47,142 nt of DNA from JBIOHJ01 sp044448905 (GTDB lineage Bacteria; Bacteroidota; Bacteroidia; AKYH767-A; OLB10): positions 1 to 47,142 of the forward strand of contig JBIOHJ010000005.1 in NCBI GenBank assembly GCA_044448905.1, given 5' to 3'. The notes under the pieces were generated by a model. That model ran no database searches. It worked only from the letters and a program-made list of their open reading frames with translations, and was not told where the DNA came from. Shown in pieces: positions 7,723-16,506 of this stretch (position 1 is its first letter; every line of letters begins with the position of its first letter). Position numbers and translations under genes: made by a program.

Positions 7723-9120
7723 ATGGGTCATTTTAAAGAGTCGGACTTACGGTTGCCGCTGATACTGGGGGATAAAACAGCCCATCAAATCACCGAAGAC
7801 ATTTGCCGCCCCATTGAAGGCAAGGCGAATAAATGGTGGTGGATGGCATTTACCGTTGCATCAGCCGCTTTGTTATGGTGGGTAATGGCAGTTGGCTACA
7901 CCATTGGAACCGGAATAGGCGTTTGGGGCGAAAACAAAACGGTAAGCTGGGCATGGGATATTACCAACTTTGTATGGTGGATTGGTATCGGTCATGCCGG
8001 AACTTTAATTTCAGCCATCCTGTTGCTGTTCCGCCAAAGATGGAGACTATCCATTAACCGTTCAGCCGAAGCTATGACCATTTTTGCCGTAATCTGCGCT
8101 GCATCATTTATTGTTTCGCACATGGGGCGCCCGTGGGTAGTTTATTATCCCATTCCGCTTGCAAACCAGTTCGGGTCGCTGTGGGTAAATTTTAACTCAC
8201 CGCTTGTGTGGGACGTGTTCGCTGTTTCGACATACTTCTCCGTTTCATTGGTTTTCTGGTACACCGGTTTGATACCTGATTTTGCCGCTGTGCGTGACCG
8301 CGCGAAAGTTATGGGAAAAAAGTCACGCCATTTCTGGTACACCATATTAAGTTTCGGATGGATTGGCACAGCAAAAAACTGGCAGCGCTTCGAAGAAGTT
8401 GCTTTGGTGCTGGCAGGAATATCCACACCGCTTGTACTTTCGGTTCACTCTGTTGTATCCATGGACTTTGCCACATCATTAGTTCCGGGATGGCATACTA
8501 CCATCTTCCCGCCTTACTTTGTTGCCGGTGCCATCTTCTCAGGTTTCGCCATGGTGCAAACGCTGGTTCTTATCACACGCAAAGTGTTAAACATGGAAGA
8601 GTACATTACCATTTATCATATTGATATGATGAACCGTATTATTCTTATCACCGGTTCAATAGTTGGTGTGGCTTACTTAACCGAATTTTTTATTGCATGG
8701 TATTCGGGAGTTGAATATGAGCAGTACGCATTCCTCAACCGCGCTACCGGTCCTTATTGGTGGGCATACTGGAGCATGATGACATGCAACGTGGTTACAC
8801 CGCAATTATTCTGGTCGAGCCGTTTGCGTGAAAGCGTATTTGCAACCTTCCTCATTTCAATATTTGTAAACATAGGAATGTGGTTCGAGCGGTTTGTAAT
8901 TATTGTTACATCATTACATCGCGATTACCTTCCATCAAGCTGGGTTATGTATTCACCAACCTGGGTTGAGATTGGGATCTTCATCGGCTCGCTCGGATTA
9001 TTCTTCACACCGTTCTTATTATTTACACGGTTCTTCCCGGTTATTGCAATGAGCGAATTAAAAACTATAATTAAAACATCCAGTTCTCAAGCCAAAAAGA
9101 AAGGAGCTCATCATGAGTAA
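7723..9120 (+). CDS. actC: Alternative complex III subunit C, NrfD-like quinol-binding membrane protein
   Basis: This 465-aa polytopic membrane protein of the NrfD/PsrC family has about ten transmembrane helices. Examples are 'WWWMAFTVASAALLWWVMAV' near residue 40, 'HAGTLISAILLLFRQRWRLS' near 95 and the last helix near 430. In alternative complex III, ActC is the main quinol-binding membrane subunit beside ActB. The N-terminal 'ESDLRLPLILGDKTAHQITE' is the conserved cytoplasmic lead-in of this family. Its 3' end overlaps actD by 8 bp, so the two are probably translationally coupled. The upstream gap is filled by the tandem array, so its translation may start independently of actB. Confidence 0.93.
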   Translation: MGHFKESDLRLPLILGDKTAHQITEDICRPIEGKANKWWWMAFTVASAALLWWVMAVGYTIGTGIGVWGENKTVSWAWDITNFVWWIGIGHAGTLISAILLLFRQRWRLSINRSAEAMTIFAVICAASFIVSHMGRPWVVYYPIPLANQFGSLWVNFNSPLVWDVFAVSTYFSVSLVFWYTGLIPDFAAVRDRAKVMGKKSRHFWYTILSFGWIGTAKNWQRFEEVALVLAGISTPLVLSVHSVVSMDFATSLVPGWHTTIFPPYFVAGAIFSGFAMVQTLVLITRKVLNMEEYITIYHIDMMNRIILITGSIVGVAYLTEFFIAWYSGVEYEQYAFLNRATGPYWWAYWSMMTCNVVTPQLFWSSRLRESVFATFLISIFVNIGMWFERFVIIVTSLHRDYLPSSWVMYSPTWVEIGIFIGSLGLFFTPFLLFTRFFPVIAMSELKTIIKTSSSQAKKKGAHHE

Positions 9121-9628
9121 AAAAAATATTTATGGAATATTTAATGATGAGGATGTGCTGATGAAAGCCATCAAATCGTTAAAAGAAAAGGGAATTAAAG
9201 TTGCCGATGTAATTTCACCGTACCCGATTCACGGAATGGATGATGCCATCGGATTAAACCGCACACGCATATCCATTTGTTGTTTTCTTTATGGAGCAAC
9301 CGGCTGCTGTTTAGCCATACTGATGATGTGGTACATGAATATTTTCGACTGGCCAATGGATATTGGCGGCAAGCCCAGTTTTAATTTGTATAAAAATATT
9401 CCGGCATTTATTCCCATCACATTCGAATCAACAGTTCTTTGCGCGGCACATGGTATGGTAATTACATTTTATTTGAGAAGCAAAATACTTCCGGGTGTAG
9501 AACCAATGGTTATTCATCCGCGTCAGGCTGACGACCATTTCGTAATGACTATAAATACTGATGAAGCAAATACGAAAAACATTGAAGGGTTATTAAAGCA
9601 ATCAGGCGCAATCGAAATTAAATGCTAA
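9113..9628 (+). CDS. actD: Alternative complex III subunit D (DUF3341)
   Basis: The 171-aa protein belongs to the DUF3341 family, the ActD subunit. The N-terminal soluble part (about residues 1-55, 'YGIFNDEDVLMKAIKSLKEK') resembles a ferredoxin-like regulatory fold. Two transmembrane helices follow near 55-80 and 100-125, then a cytoplasmic tail with 'HPRQADDHFVMTI'. ActD has no cofactor; in known ACIII structures it packs beside ActC and stabilises the complex. The start codon overlaps the end of actC by 8 bp and actE follows after 25 bp, so it is inside the same transcription unit. Confidence 0.92.
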   Translation: MSKKNIYGIFNDEDVLMKAIKSLKEKGIKVADVISPYPIHGMDDAIGLNRTRISICCFLYGATGCCLAILMMWYMNIFDWPMDIGGKPSFNLYKNIPAFIPITFESTVLCAAHGMVITFYLRSKILPGVEPMVIHPRQADDHFVMTINTDEANTKNIEGLLKQSGAIEIKC

Positions 9629-9653
9629 TAAGATCATAACGGAGAAAAAAATT

Positions 9654-10274
9654 ATGATAAGAACATTTGTAAAGCCCGTAGTAGTTGCTGCATCGGTTAG
9701 CGCAGTAATGTTTCTGGGCTCTTGTGGAAAAGATCCAAAGCATCCGGGACTCGAATTCATGCCGGACATGTACCGCTCGTCATCTTACGAAACCTATCAA
9801 CCCAATACCCTTTTCAAAGACAGCGTTTCTGCACTTAAACCGGTAGCGGGAACCATTCCAAGAGGATATGACGATTTCCCTTATCCAAATACTACAGAAG
9901 CTTACGAGTCAGCAGGAATGCAATTAAAAAATCCATTAGCTGTAAATGATGCAAACTCGGCCGAAGGGAAAAGACTTTTTAACATTTACTGCCAGCATTG
10001 TCATGGTGAAAAAGGAGATGGCCAGGGAACGTTAAAGATAAAGGGTGAAAAATTTCCGGTACCCTCTTATTTTGATGCTGCGCACATTAATCTCCCCGAG
10101 GGGAAAATGTTTTTTAGTGTAACATACGGAAAAAACCTGATGGGCGCTCATGCTTCGCAGGTTGATCCAAATGAACGCTGGAAAATTATTCAATATATCA
10201 AATCATTACAGGCTCAAGCATTAGTGGAAAAAAATAAAACAGCAACAGACAGTTCAGCCACCGCGAATAAATAA
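9654..10274 (+). CDS. actE: Alternative complex III subunit E, monoheme cytochrome c lipoprotein
   Basis: The 206-aa protein begins with a lipoprotein signal (hydrophobic 8-21, lipobox LGSC with Cys24), which would anchor it to the membrane. A single CQHCH heme site at 113-117 defines a cytochrome c domain, and a methionine in 'KNLMGAHASQ' near residue 162 is the likely distal ligand. The stretch 'PGLEFMPDMYRSSSYETYQP' just after the signal is the typical ActE N-terminal strap that runs across the complex. In ACIII this subunit receives electrons from the ActA hemes and delivers them to the oxidase or a soluble carrier. actD lies 25 bp upstream and actF 19 bp downstream. Confidence 0.93.
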   Translation: MIRTFVKPVVVAASVSAVMFLGSCGKDPKHPGLEFMPDMYRSSSYETYQPNTLFKDSVSALKPVAGTIPRGYDDFPYPNTTEAYESAGMQLKNPLAVNDANSAEGKRLFNIYCQHCHGEKGDGQGTLKIKGEKFPVPSYFDAAHINLPEGKMFFSVTYGKNLMGAHASQVDPNERWKIIQYIKSLQAQALVEKNKTATDSSATANK

Positions 10275-10293
10275 AAATTCGAAACAAAGAGTT

Positions 10294-11502
10294 ATGAATA
10301 TTACGGATAGAACATACGAATTCACCAGCCGCAACAAAACCATTTCATTTGTGCTGATGGCAATCGGTTTAATTGCTATCATAACAAGTTTTGCCACACA
10401 TTCACATCAGGCGTGGAGTAACTTACTGTGGAATAATTTTTACTTCATGGTGATTGCTTTGGCAGGAACTTTTTTTCTGGCAATTCAATATGCTGCAGAG
10501 GTGGGGTGGTCAATCGGAATCAGGCGGGTGCCCGAAGCAATGGGGCAGTATTTAATCTGGGGGGCAGTCATTATGATTTTGATTTTAGTTGGAAATTATA
10601 TTCACGGATCTAACGGTGGACATTATCTATATCACTGGTGGCATCACGATTTATTTGACAAAGCAAGCCCGCATTATGATAAAATAATTGCCGGAAAGGC
10701 AGGCTATCTGAATATGCCATTTTTTATAGTTCGTGTATTATTTTATTTTGCGGTGTGGGTTGGTTTCACCATGTATTTTCGCAAAATGTCGTTAAGGCAG
10801 GATATTGAAGGGGGAAATTCTCATCACCTGAAAATGCGTTCGGCTTCTTACAAATTTCTTGTGTTGTTTGCAATCACTTCTTCACTCATGGCATGGGATT
10901 TTTTGATGTCAATTGATACACATTGGTTCAGCACCTTGTTTGGATGGTACACTTTTGCAGGCTTATTTATAAGCGGAATTTGTGTACTCGCAATCTTGGT
11001 TGTTCATTTAAAGCGCAAAGGCTACATGGATCACGTTAACGAACACCATTTGCAAAACATAGGATTATTCATGTTTGCCTTCAGTGTATTCTGGACATAC
11101 TTATGGTTTGCTCAGTTCATGCTGATATGGTATGCAAACCTTCCGGAAGAAGTAACATACTTTATGATCCGGCAGGATCATTATATGATATTTTGGATAG
11201 GAAATTTCTTAATTAATTTCTTTGTCCCGTTCTTGCTGCTGATGACACGCGATGCAAAACGTAAACCAGGAATCCTGCTTGTTGTTGCCTGCATATTGTT
11301 TGTAGGACACTGGAACGATATATTTCAAATGGTAACTCCGGGGGTAGCCGGAGAACATGGCCATATCGGCTGGCTCGAACTCGGAACATTGTGCGGATTC
11401 CTTGGCTTGTTTATGTATGTTGTACTGAATGCATTATCAAAAGCGCCCGTTGTAGCTAAAAACGATCCATTTATGCAGGAAAGCTTGCAACACTCGTTAT
11501 AA
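10294..11502 (+). CDS. actF: Alternative complex III subunit F, second NrfD-like membrane protein
   Basis: The 402-aa protein is a second polytopic membrane subunit related to ActC, with about ten transmembrane helices. The conserved family stretch 'RRVPEAMGQYLIWGAVIMIL' and the following His-rich loop 'HWWHHDLFDKASPHYD' near residues 110-130 are visible. Further helices include 'SVFWTYLWFAQFMLIWYANL' near 265. In ACIII, ActF pairs pseudo-symmetrically with ActC and has been proposed to form part of a proton path. It is the last act gene; coxB begins 56 bp downstream, across a possible internal promoter. Confidence 0.92.
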   Translation: MNITDRTYEFTSRNKTISFVLMAIGLIAIITSFATHSHQAWSNLLWNNFYFMVIALAGTFFLAIQYAAEVGWSIGIRRVPEAMGQYLIWGAVIMILILVGNYIHGSNGGHYLYHWWHHDLFDKASPHYDKIIAGKAGYLNMPFFIVRVLFYFAVWVGFTMYFRKMSLRQDIEGGNSHHLKMRSASYKFLVLFAITSSLMAWDFLMSIDTHWFSTLFGWYTFAGLFISGICVLAILVVHLKRKGYMDHVNEHHLQNIGLFMFAFSVFWTYLWFAQFMLIWYANLPEEVTYFMIRQDHYMIFWIGNFLINFFVPFLLLMTRDAKRKPGILLVVACILFVGHWNDIFQMVTPGVAGEHGHIGWLELGTLCGFLGLFMYVVLNALSKAPVVAKNDPFMQESLQHSL

Positions 11503-11525
11503 AAAATTTTAACAACCGCATTGAT

Positions 11526-11533
11526 TATATTTG
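11526..11533 (+). promoter_or_regulatory. Possible internal promoter -7 element before coxB
   Basis: TATATTTG matches the TAnnTTTG -7 consensus exactly and lies 25 bp before the coxB start. No TTTG is found 17-19 bp upstream, so this is only a half-match. If used, it would allow oxidase expression apart from the act genes, with a very short leader. Confidence 0.3.
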
Positions 11534-11558
11534 ATAATCTAAAACCGAACGTAACAAT

Positions 11559-12593
11559 ATGAATGTATTGATAATACTTGCTGTACTGCTAACCATTTTT
11601 GTTTTGGTCAGACTCACAAACATTGTGCAGCTTGCCGCTGAACTTTCAGGCGAAAGCGAAGAAATCGAAAATAAACGCGACAATAAAATTAACGGGATAT
11701 TGCTAGTAGGTTTTATGGTAGTTGGTTTGGGATTGATGGTTTATATGACGTTGCGTTATAATAAATACATGCTGCCCGTTTCGGCTACCGAGCACGGTGT
11801 TGAATTAGATAATTTATTAAACTGGAATTTTGCTGTTATAGGATTGGTATTTTTTATTACACAGATTGCATTATTTTGGTTTGCTTACAAATACCGTTTC
11901 AATAAAGAACGTAGAGCTTATTTCTATCCCGATAATCACAAGCTCGAATTAATATGGACCATCATCCCTACAATTGTTTTGTCGGTATTAATTGTAACCG
12001 GGTTGGCATCGTGGAATAAAATCACACAATCAGAGCATACTGATGGAATGAAAGTGGAGATTTATGGCTACCAGTTTAACTGGATTGCGCGTTATGCCGG
12101 CAAGGATAATAAATTAGGTTCGTCATATTATAAAAACATAAATGATGAAAATGCTCTTGGGGTAAACTATAATGATCCGGCTGCAGCGGATGATATTATG
12201 ACGAAGGGAAATGAAATGCATTTGCCCGTAGGCATACCCATAGCAATGGAATTTCATGCACGCGAAGTGCTGCACTCAGCCTATTTCCCTCACCTGCGAA
12301 CACAAATGAATTGTGTTCCGGGGATGACCACGTCCTTTTATTTCAAGCCCACCATCACAACTACCGAAATGAGGAAGATTACTAAAAATGATAATTTTGA
12401 TTATATACTTTTGTGTAATAAGGTTTGCGGGGTGGCGCATTATACCATGAAAATGAAAGTTGTGATAGACACTCCGGAAGATTTCAAAAAATGGCTGAAG
12501 GGCGAAAAACGCGTTGTACCATCTCCGGCAGCGGACGCTAAGATTACAGAAAATACTTCTGTTGAAAAGGATAAACAGGTTGCGTTGAAATAA
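11559..12593 (+). CDS. coxB: Cytochrome c oxidase subunit II (CuA)
   Basis: This 344-aa subunit accepts electrons from cytochrome c through the binuclear CuA centre. It has an N-terminal extension with two predicted helices (residues 1-20 and 47-67) ahead of the two usual helices (about 92-113 and 130-150), then a periplasmic cupredoxin domain. The CuA ligands are present: H239, C286, C290, H294 and M297. The loop reads CNKVCG, so Lys288 stands where many oxidases have Glu, whose carbonyl binds CuA and whose side chain contacts Mg2+. There is no fused cytochrome c domain, so an external donor or the ActA/ActE hemes must deliver electrons. coxA starts 33 bp downstream. Confidence 0.92.
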   Translation: MNVLIILAVLLTIFVLVRLTNIVQLAAELSGESEEIENKRDNKINGILLVGFMVVGLGLMVYMTLRYNKYMLPVSATEHGVELDNLLNWNFAVIGLVFFITQIALFWFAYKYRFNKERRAYFYPDNHKLELIWTIIPTIVLSVLIVTGLASWNKITQSEHTDGMKVEIYGYQFNWIARYAGKDNKLGSSYYKNINDENALGVNYNDPAAADDIMTKGNEMHLPVGIPIAMEFHAREVLHSAYFPHLRTQMNCVPGMTTSFYFKPTITTTEMRKITKNDNFDYILLCNKVCGVAHYTMKMKVVIDTPEDFKKWLKGEKRVVPSPAADAKITENTSVEKDKQVALK

Positions 12594-12626
12594 AAACAAT
12601 AATTGTTGTCAGAAAAATATTGAGCA

Positions 12627-14456
12627 ATGGAACAGGTAAAGCATAAAGAACAAGTTGAACATGCCCACGAACATGGTGGGCACGATCATCATGAGCATGA
12701 GCACCATGGTAATTTCTGGACCACGTATGTGTTCAGCCAGGATCATAAAATGATAAGCAAGCAGTTTTTGATAACTGCAATCATAATGGCTTTTCTCGCC
12801 ATGTTCATGTCAATGATTTTTCGCATTCAGCTGGCATGGCCCGATTTGCATATGCCATGGCTGAGCACATTTATTGGCACGTATGCAAAAGACGGCAAAT
12901 TGGAACCCGAAGCATACCTCTCTTTTGTTACTATTCATGGAACCATCATGGTGTTCATGGTACTAACGGGCGGGTTAAGCGGAACATTTGCCAACCTGCT
13001 CATACCATTGCAGTGCGGTGCGCGTGATATGGCATCCGGTTTTCTGAACATGGGCTCCTACTGGTTTTTCCTGGCTTCGAGCACCGTAATGACAATTTCG
13101 TTATTCGTTGAAACTGGCGCGGCCTCAGGTGGCTGGACGGTGTATCCTCCACTCAGTGCGTTACCTCAAGCTATGCCCGGATCAGGATTGGGGATGACAC
13201 TGTGGCTTGTAAGCATGGTGCTGTTTATTATTTCGGCTCTGCTTGGCGGTATAAATTACATAACCACCGTAATTAATTTGAGAACAAAAGGGATGTCAAT
13301 GACACGATTGCCACTTACAGTTTGGGCGCTTCTCATCACGGCTATACTTGGCGTTCTTTCTTTTCCTGTTTTATTTGCTGCCGCGCTGCTGTTGTTGTTT
13401 GACCGAAGTCTCGGCACCAGTTTTTATTTATCGGATATTTTTATCGGAGGCGAAGCATTGCATCACAGTGGCGGAAGCCCGATTTTATATCAACACCTTT
13501 TTTGGTTTTTAGGACATCCTGAAGTTTACATTGTATTACTTCCGGCTCTTGGACTTGCTTCCGAAATTATTGCTGTAAATTCCCGCAAGCCGATTTTCGG
13601 CTATAAGGCAATGGTTGGCTCTATGCTGGTAATTGCATTTCTGTCATTCATTGTTTGGGGACACCATATGTTTATAACCGGAATGAATCCGTTTCTCGGT
13701 TCGGTGTTCGTATTTACCACACTATTAGTTGCCATTCCCTCGGCAGTAAAAGTATTCAACTACATTGCAACATTATGGCGAGCCAATATTCGAATAACGC
13801 CTGCCATGTTGTTTGCAATCGGACTGGTATCTTTTTTTATTTCAGGCGGACTCACCGGAATTATTCTTGGCGATTCGGCATTGGATATAAATATTCATGA
13901 TACTTATTTTGTTGTTGCGCACTTTCATATTGTGATGGGGGCTTCGGCAATTTTCGGAATGTTTGGCGGTGTTTATCACTGGTTTCCCCGTATGTTTGGC
14001 AGAATGATGAATATGAAATTAGGATATGTTCATTTCTGGCTTACCATTCTTTCGGTATATGGCGTGTTTTTCCCGATGCACTTTATCGGACTTGCCGGAG
14101 TGCCGAGGCGTTATTATGCAAATACCTCCTATGAAGGGTTTGCTGCTCTTGTAAACATCAATGAGCTGATTACTTACATGGCGTTTATTGGCGGAATCGC
14201 GCAACTCATCTTCGCATTTAATTTTTTCTATTCTCTTTTTAAAGGAAAGAAAGCAACACAAAACCCGTGGGGTTCAAATACTCTCGAATGGACTTCGCCT
14301 GTTAAGCACCTGCATGGTAACTGGGCGGGACCCACTCCGACTGCGTACCGATGGGCATATGATTACGGAAAACCGGGCGCTCCCGAAGATTTTATTCCGC
14401 AAACGGTGCCTTTTTCACAAACCAAAAGTTCTAATCTTCCGGGAGAGGAAGATTAG
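12627..14456 (+). CDS. coxA: Cytochrome c oxidase subunit I (heme-copper catalytic subunit)
   Basis: This 609-aa protein is the catalytic, proton-pumping subunit that reduces O2 to water. All metal ligands are present: H104 and H434 for the low-spin heme, H432 for the high-spin heme, and H297, H346 and H347 for CuB. The motif GHPEVY (H297 to Y301) supplies the Tyr that cross-links to the CuB histidine, and Glu299, the D-channel gate residue of A1-type oxidases. About twelve helices are expected. The N terminus carries an unusual cluster of about ten histidines between residues 13 and 28. No subunit III gene follows; a hairpin terminator lies 23 bp downstream, so coxC/ctaE must be elsewhere. 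Confidence 0.95.
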   Translation: MEQVKHKEQVEHAHEHGGHDHHEHEHHGNFWTTYVFSQDHKMISKQFLITAIIMAFLAMFMSMIFRIQLAWPDLHMPWLSTFIGTYAKDGKLEPEAYLSFVTIHGTIMVFMVLTGGLSGTFANLLIPLQCGARDMASGFLNMGSYWFFLASSTVMTISLFVETGAASGGWTVYPPLSALPQAMPGSGLGMTLWLVSMVLFIISALLGGINYITTVINLRTKGMSMTRLPLTVWALLITAILGVLSFPVLFAAALLLLFDRSLGTSFYLSDIFIGGEALHHSGGSPILYQHLFWFLGHPEVYIVLLPALGLASEIIAVNSRKPIFGYKAMVGSMLVIAFLSFIVWGHHMFITGMNPFLGSVFVFTTLLVAIPSAVKVFNYIATLWRANIRITPAMLFAIGLVSFFISGGLTGIILGDSALDINIHDTYFVVAHFHIVMGASAIFGMFGGVYHWFPRMFGRMMNMKLGYVHFWLTILSVYGVFFPMHFIGLAGVPRRYYANTSYEGFAALVNINELITYMAFIGGIAQLIFAFNFFYSLFKGKKATQNPWGSNTLEWTSPVKHLHGNWAGPTPTAYRWAYDYGKPGAPEDFIPQTVPFSQTKSSNLPGEED

Positions 14457-14478
14457 CAGCATTAAAGAACTTTCGTTG

Positions 14479-14516
14479 AAAAGTCCCTTGCGCATTGAAC
14501 AGGGGACTTTTTATTT
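14479..14516 (+). terminator. Rho-independent terminator after coxA
   Basis: AAAAGTCCC at 14479-14487 pairs with GGGACTTTT at 14503-14511 across a loop, and the 3' arm runs into TTTTATTTT. It closes the act-cox operon 23 bp after the coxA stop codon. Confidence 0.85.
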
Positions 14517-14532
14517 TGGATAATTTTGAAAA

Positions 14533-15201
14533 GTGAAAAACAATTTCCGGAAACTAATCAATTGTGTTTTTATTCTCAGCAATTTTTTTTCGGCTAAAGC
14601 GCAATTCGGAGATACAATCATTGCCAGCTTTCACACAAAACCTAAAATATTTTTCCAGATTGCCGCCTATAATTCATTTGTTTCAAACGAGCCGGCAAAT
14701 ACATTCGGGTACAGGGGAGGCTTGGAATTTAACAGGCGTATAAGGATAGGAGTGGGTTATTATACCCTCATCTCAGACATTGTAAAACCCAAAACAATTT
14801 CGGGGGTATTTGAAAATGACACCACATTAAACGCACAGCTCGACATGAACTTTATTCCACTTTCACTTGAATATATTTTTTACAATAAAGATCCGTGGCA
14901 AATCAGCATCCCGCTTTATATCGGTGCCGGGAAATCGTATTTCTGGTATTATTTAAACTCAGAAGGCGATCGCGGAAAGGTGGATGAAAAAACGGTTGCG
15001 CTTATGACCATGTCGGCCGAGGCGCAATATAAAATTATTAAATGGGTTGGGGTTGGCGCTGGTCTTGGATATAGGCTGATGCTAAAAGACAACAATAATA
15101 TCAACGAGAATTTTAATTCGGTAATTTACAATATCGGGTTACGGATTTTTGTTGACGAGATTTTTAAATCAATATTTAAAAAGAAAAGTAACCCGCAATA
15201 A
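14533..15201 (+). CDS. Predicted outer membrane beta-barrel protein
   Basis: The 222-aa product starts at a GTG (14533) and has a signal peptide ending near 'SAKAQ'. The mature part alternates hydrophobic and polar residues in strands with aromatic ends, for example 'YRGGLEFNRRIRIGVGYYTL', 'IPLSLEYIFYNKDPWQISIP' and 'VGVGAGLGYRLMLKDNNNI', as expected for an eight-stranded OmpA/OmpW-like barrel. It ends without a plug or peptidoglycan-binding domain. No specific family was recognised. It lies just after the coxA terminator and converges on the acyl-CoA dehydrogenase gene with a 3-bp gap. Confidence 0.7.
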   Translation: MKNNFRKLINCVFILSNFFSAKAQFGDTIIASFHTKPKIFFQIAAYNSFVSNEPANTFGYRGGLEFNRRIRIGVGYYTLISDIVKPKTISGVFENDTTLNAQLDMNFIPLSLEYIFYNKDPWQISIPLYIGAGKSYFWYYLNSEGDRGKVDEKTVALMTMSAEAQYKIIKWVGVGAGLGYRLMLKDNNNINENFNSVIYNIGLRIFVDEIFKSIFKKKSNPQ

Positions 15202-15204
15202 AAC

Positions 15205-16389
15205 CTACTCGCCAAACGCATTAATTCCCGTTACATCCATTCCCGTAATCAAAAGATGAATATCGTGCGTGCCTTCATACGTAATCACGCTTTCAAGATT
15301 CATCATGTGGCGCATAATGGGATACTCGCCCGTAATCCCCATACCGCCATGAATCTGCCTTGCTTCGCGGGCAATTTCCAGCGCCATGTTTACATTGTTT
15401 CTTTTCGCCATTGAAATTTGTTGCGGGGTTGCGCGGTTTTCATTTTTCAAAACCCCCAATCGCCATGCAAGCAGTTGCGCTTTGGTTATTTCAGTTACCA
15501 TCTCGGCCAATTTTTTTTGCTGCAGCTGAAATGAGCCGATAGGTTTTCCGAATTGTATCCGCTCTTTGGAATACCGCAATGCCGAATCGTAACAATCCAT
15601 TGCCGCACCAATAGCGCCCCATGAAATTCCATAGCGCGCAGAGTTAAGGCATCCTAACGGACCTTTTAATCCTTTCACATTCGGGAAAATATTTCCTTTA
15701 GGCACCTGAACATTATCAAAAACCAGTTCCCCGGTTGCGCTTGCGCGCAAGCTCCATTTGCCATGCGTTTCGGGAGTTGTAAATCCTTTCATCCCGCGCT
15801 CAACAACCAACCCCCTTATTACACCCTGTTCGTCTTTTGCCCACACTACGGCAATGTCGGCAAAGGGCGCGTTGCTGATCCACATTTTTGCCCCGTTTAA
15901 AATAACGTGGTCACCTTTATCTTTTATATTAGATAGCATTCCCGAAGGATTGCTTCCGTGATCTGGCTCGGTTAATCCGAAGCAGCCCATCCATTCACCG
16001 GATGCAAGCTTTGGCAAATATTTTTTTCGCTGCTCTTCGCTGCCGTAAGTATAAAGGGGATACATGACCAGCGAACTTTGAACAGATGCCGTAGAACGGA
16101 TTCCCGAATCACCACGCTCGAGTTCCTGCATGATCAACCCGTACGAAATTTGGTCTAACCCGCCACCGCCATATTCATGAGGTATGTACGGGCCAAAAGC
16201 GCCAATGTGAGCAAGCCCCTTAATTATATGTTTTGGAAATTCAGCCCGCTGTGCATATTCTTCGATGATTGGTGAAATTTCTTTTTTCACCCAATCACGA
16301 ACGCTGTTGCGAACCAGCTTGTGTTCTTCGGTAAGCAGGTCATCAATATTAAAATAATCGGGAGCCTGGAAGAGATCGGTTTTTGCCAT
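15205..16389 (-). CDS. Acyl-CoA dehydrogenase, glutaryl-CoA dehydrogenase type
   Basis: This FAD flavoprotein would oxidise an acyl-CoA, most likely glutaryl-CoA to crotonyl-CoA and CO2 in lysine/tryptophan catabolism. It is close to human GCDH over its whole length: 'RSTASVQSSLVMYPLYTYGS', 'CFGLTEPDHGSNP' (FAD side), 'SLRASATGELVFDNVQVP' and the catalytic glutamate in 'TYEGTHDIHLLITG' near the C terminus are all present. The Arg before STASVQSS is the residue that in GCDH contacts the glutaryl carboxylate. I chose the ATG at 16387-16389 (394 aa), because an upstream ATG at 16416 adds only an atypical nine residues. The electron acceptor would be ETF, not encoded here. It is a single-gene unit. 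Confidence 0.88.
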   Translation of the reverse strand: MAKTDLFQAPDYFNIDDLLTEEHKLVRNSVRDWVKKEISPIIEEYAQRAEFPKHIIKGLAHIGAFGPYIPHEYGGGGLDQISYGLIMQELERGDSGIRSTASVQSSLVMYPLYTYGSEEQRKKYLPKLASGEWMGCFGLTEPDHGSNPSGMLSNIKDKGDHVILNGAKMWISNAPFADIAVVWAKDEQGVIRGLVVERGMKGFTTPETHGKWSLRASATGELVFDNVQVPKGNIFPNVKGLKGPLGCLNSARYGISWGAIGAAMDCYDSALRYSKERIQFGKPIGSFQLQQKKLAEMVTEITKAQLLAWRLGVLKNENRATPQQISMAKRNNVNMALEIAREARQIHGGMGITGEYPIMRHMMNLESVITYEGTHDIHLLITGMDVTGINAFGE

Positions 16390-16506
16390 GAAAGGAGTAC
16401 GATTTAAGAGGAACAAAAGTATGGAAAAATATGTGCCTTGAAATGCAATAAATTATGAAATGCTGCGTTTATAGAGAATAGATACTTTTGCATAAACAAT
16501 AGAAAC

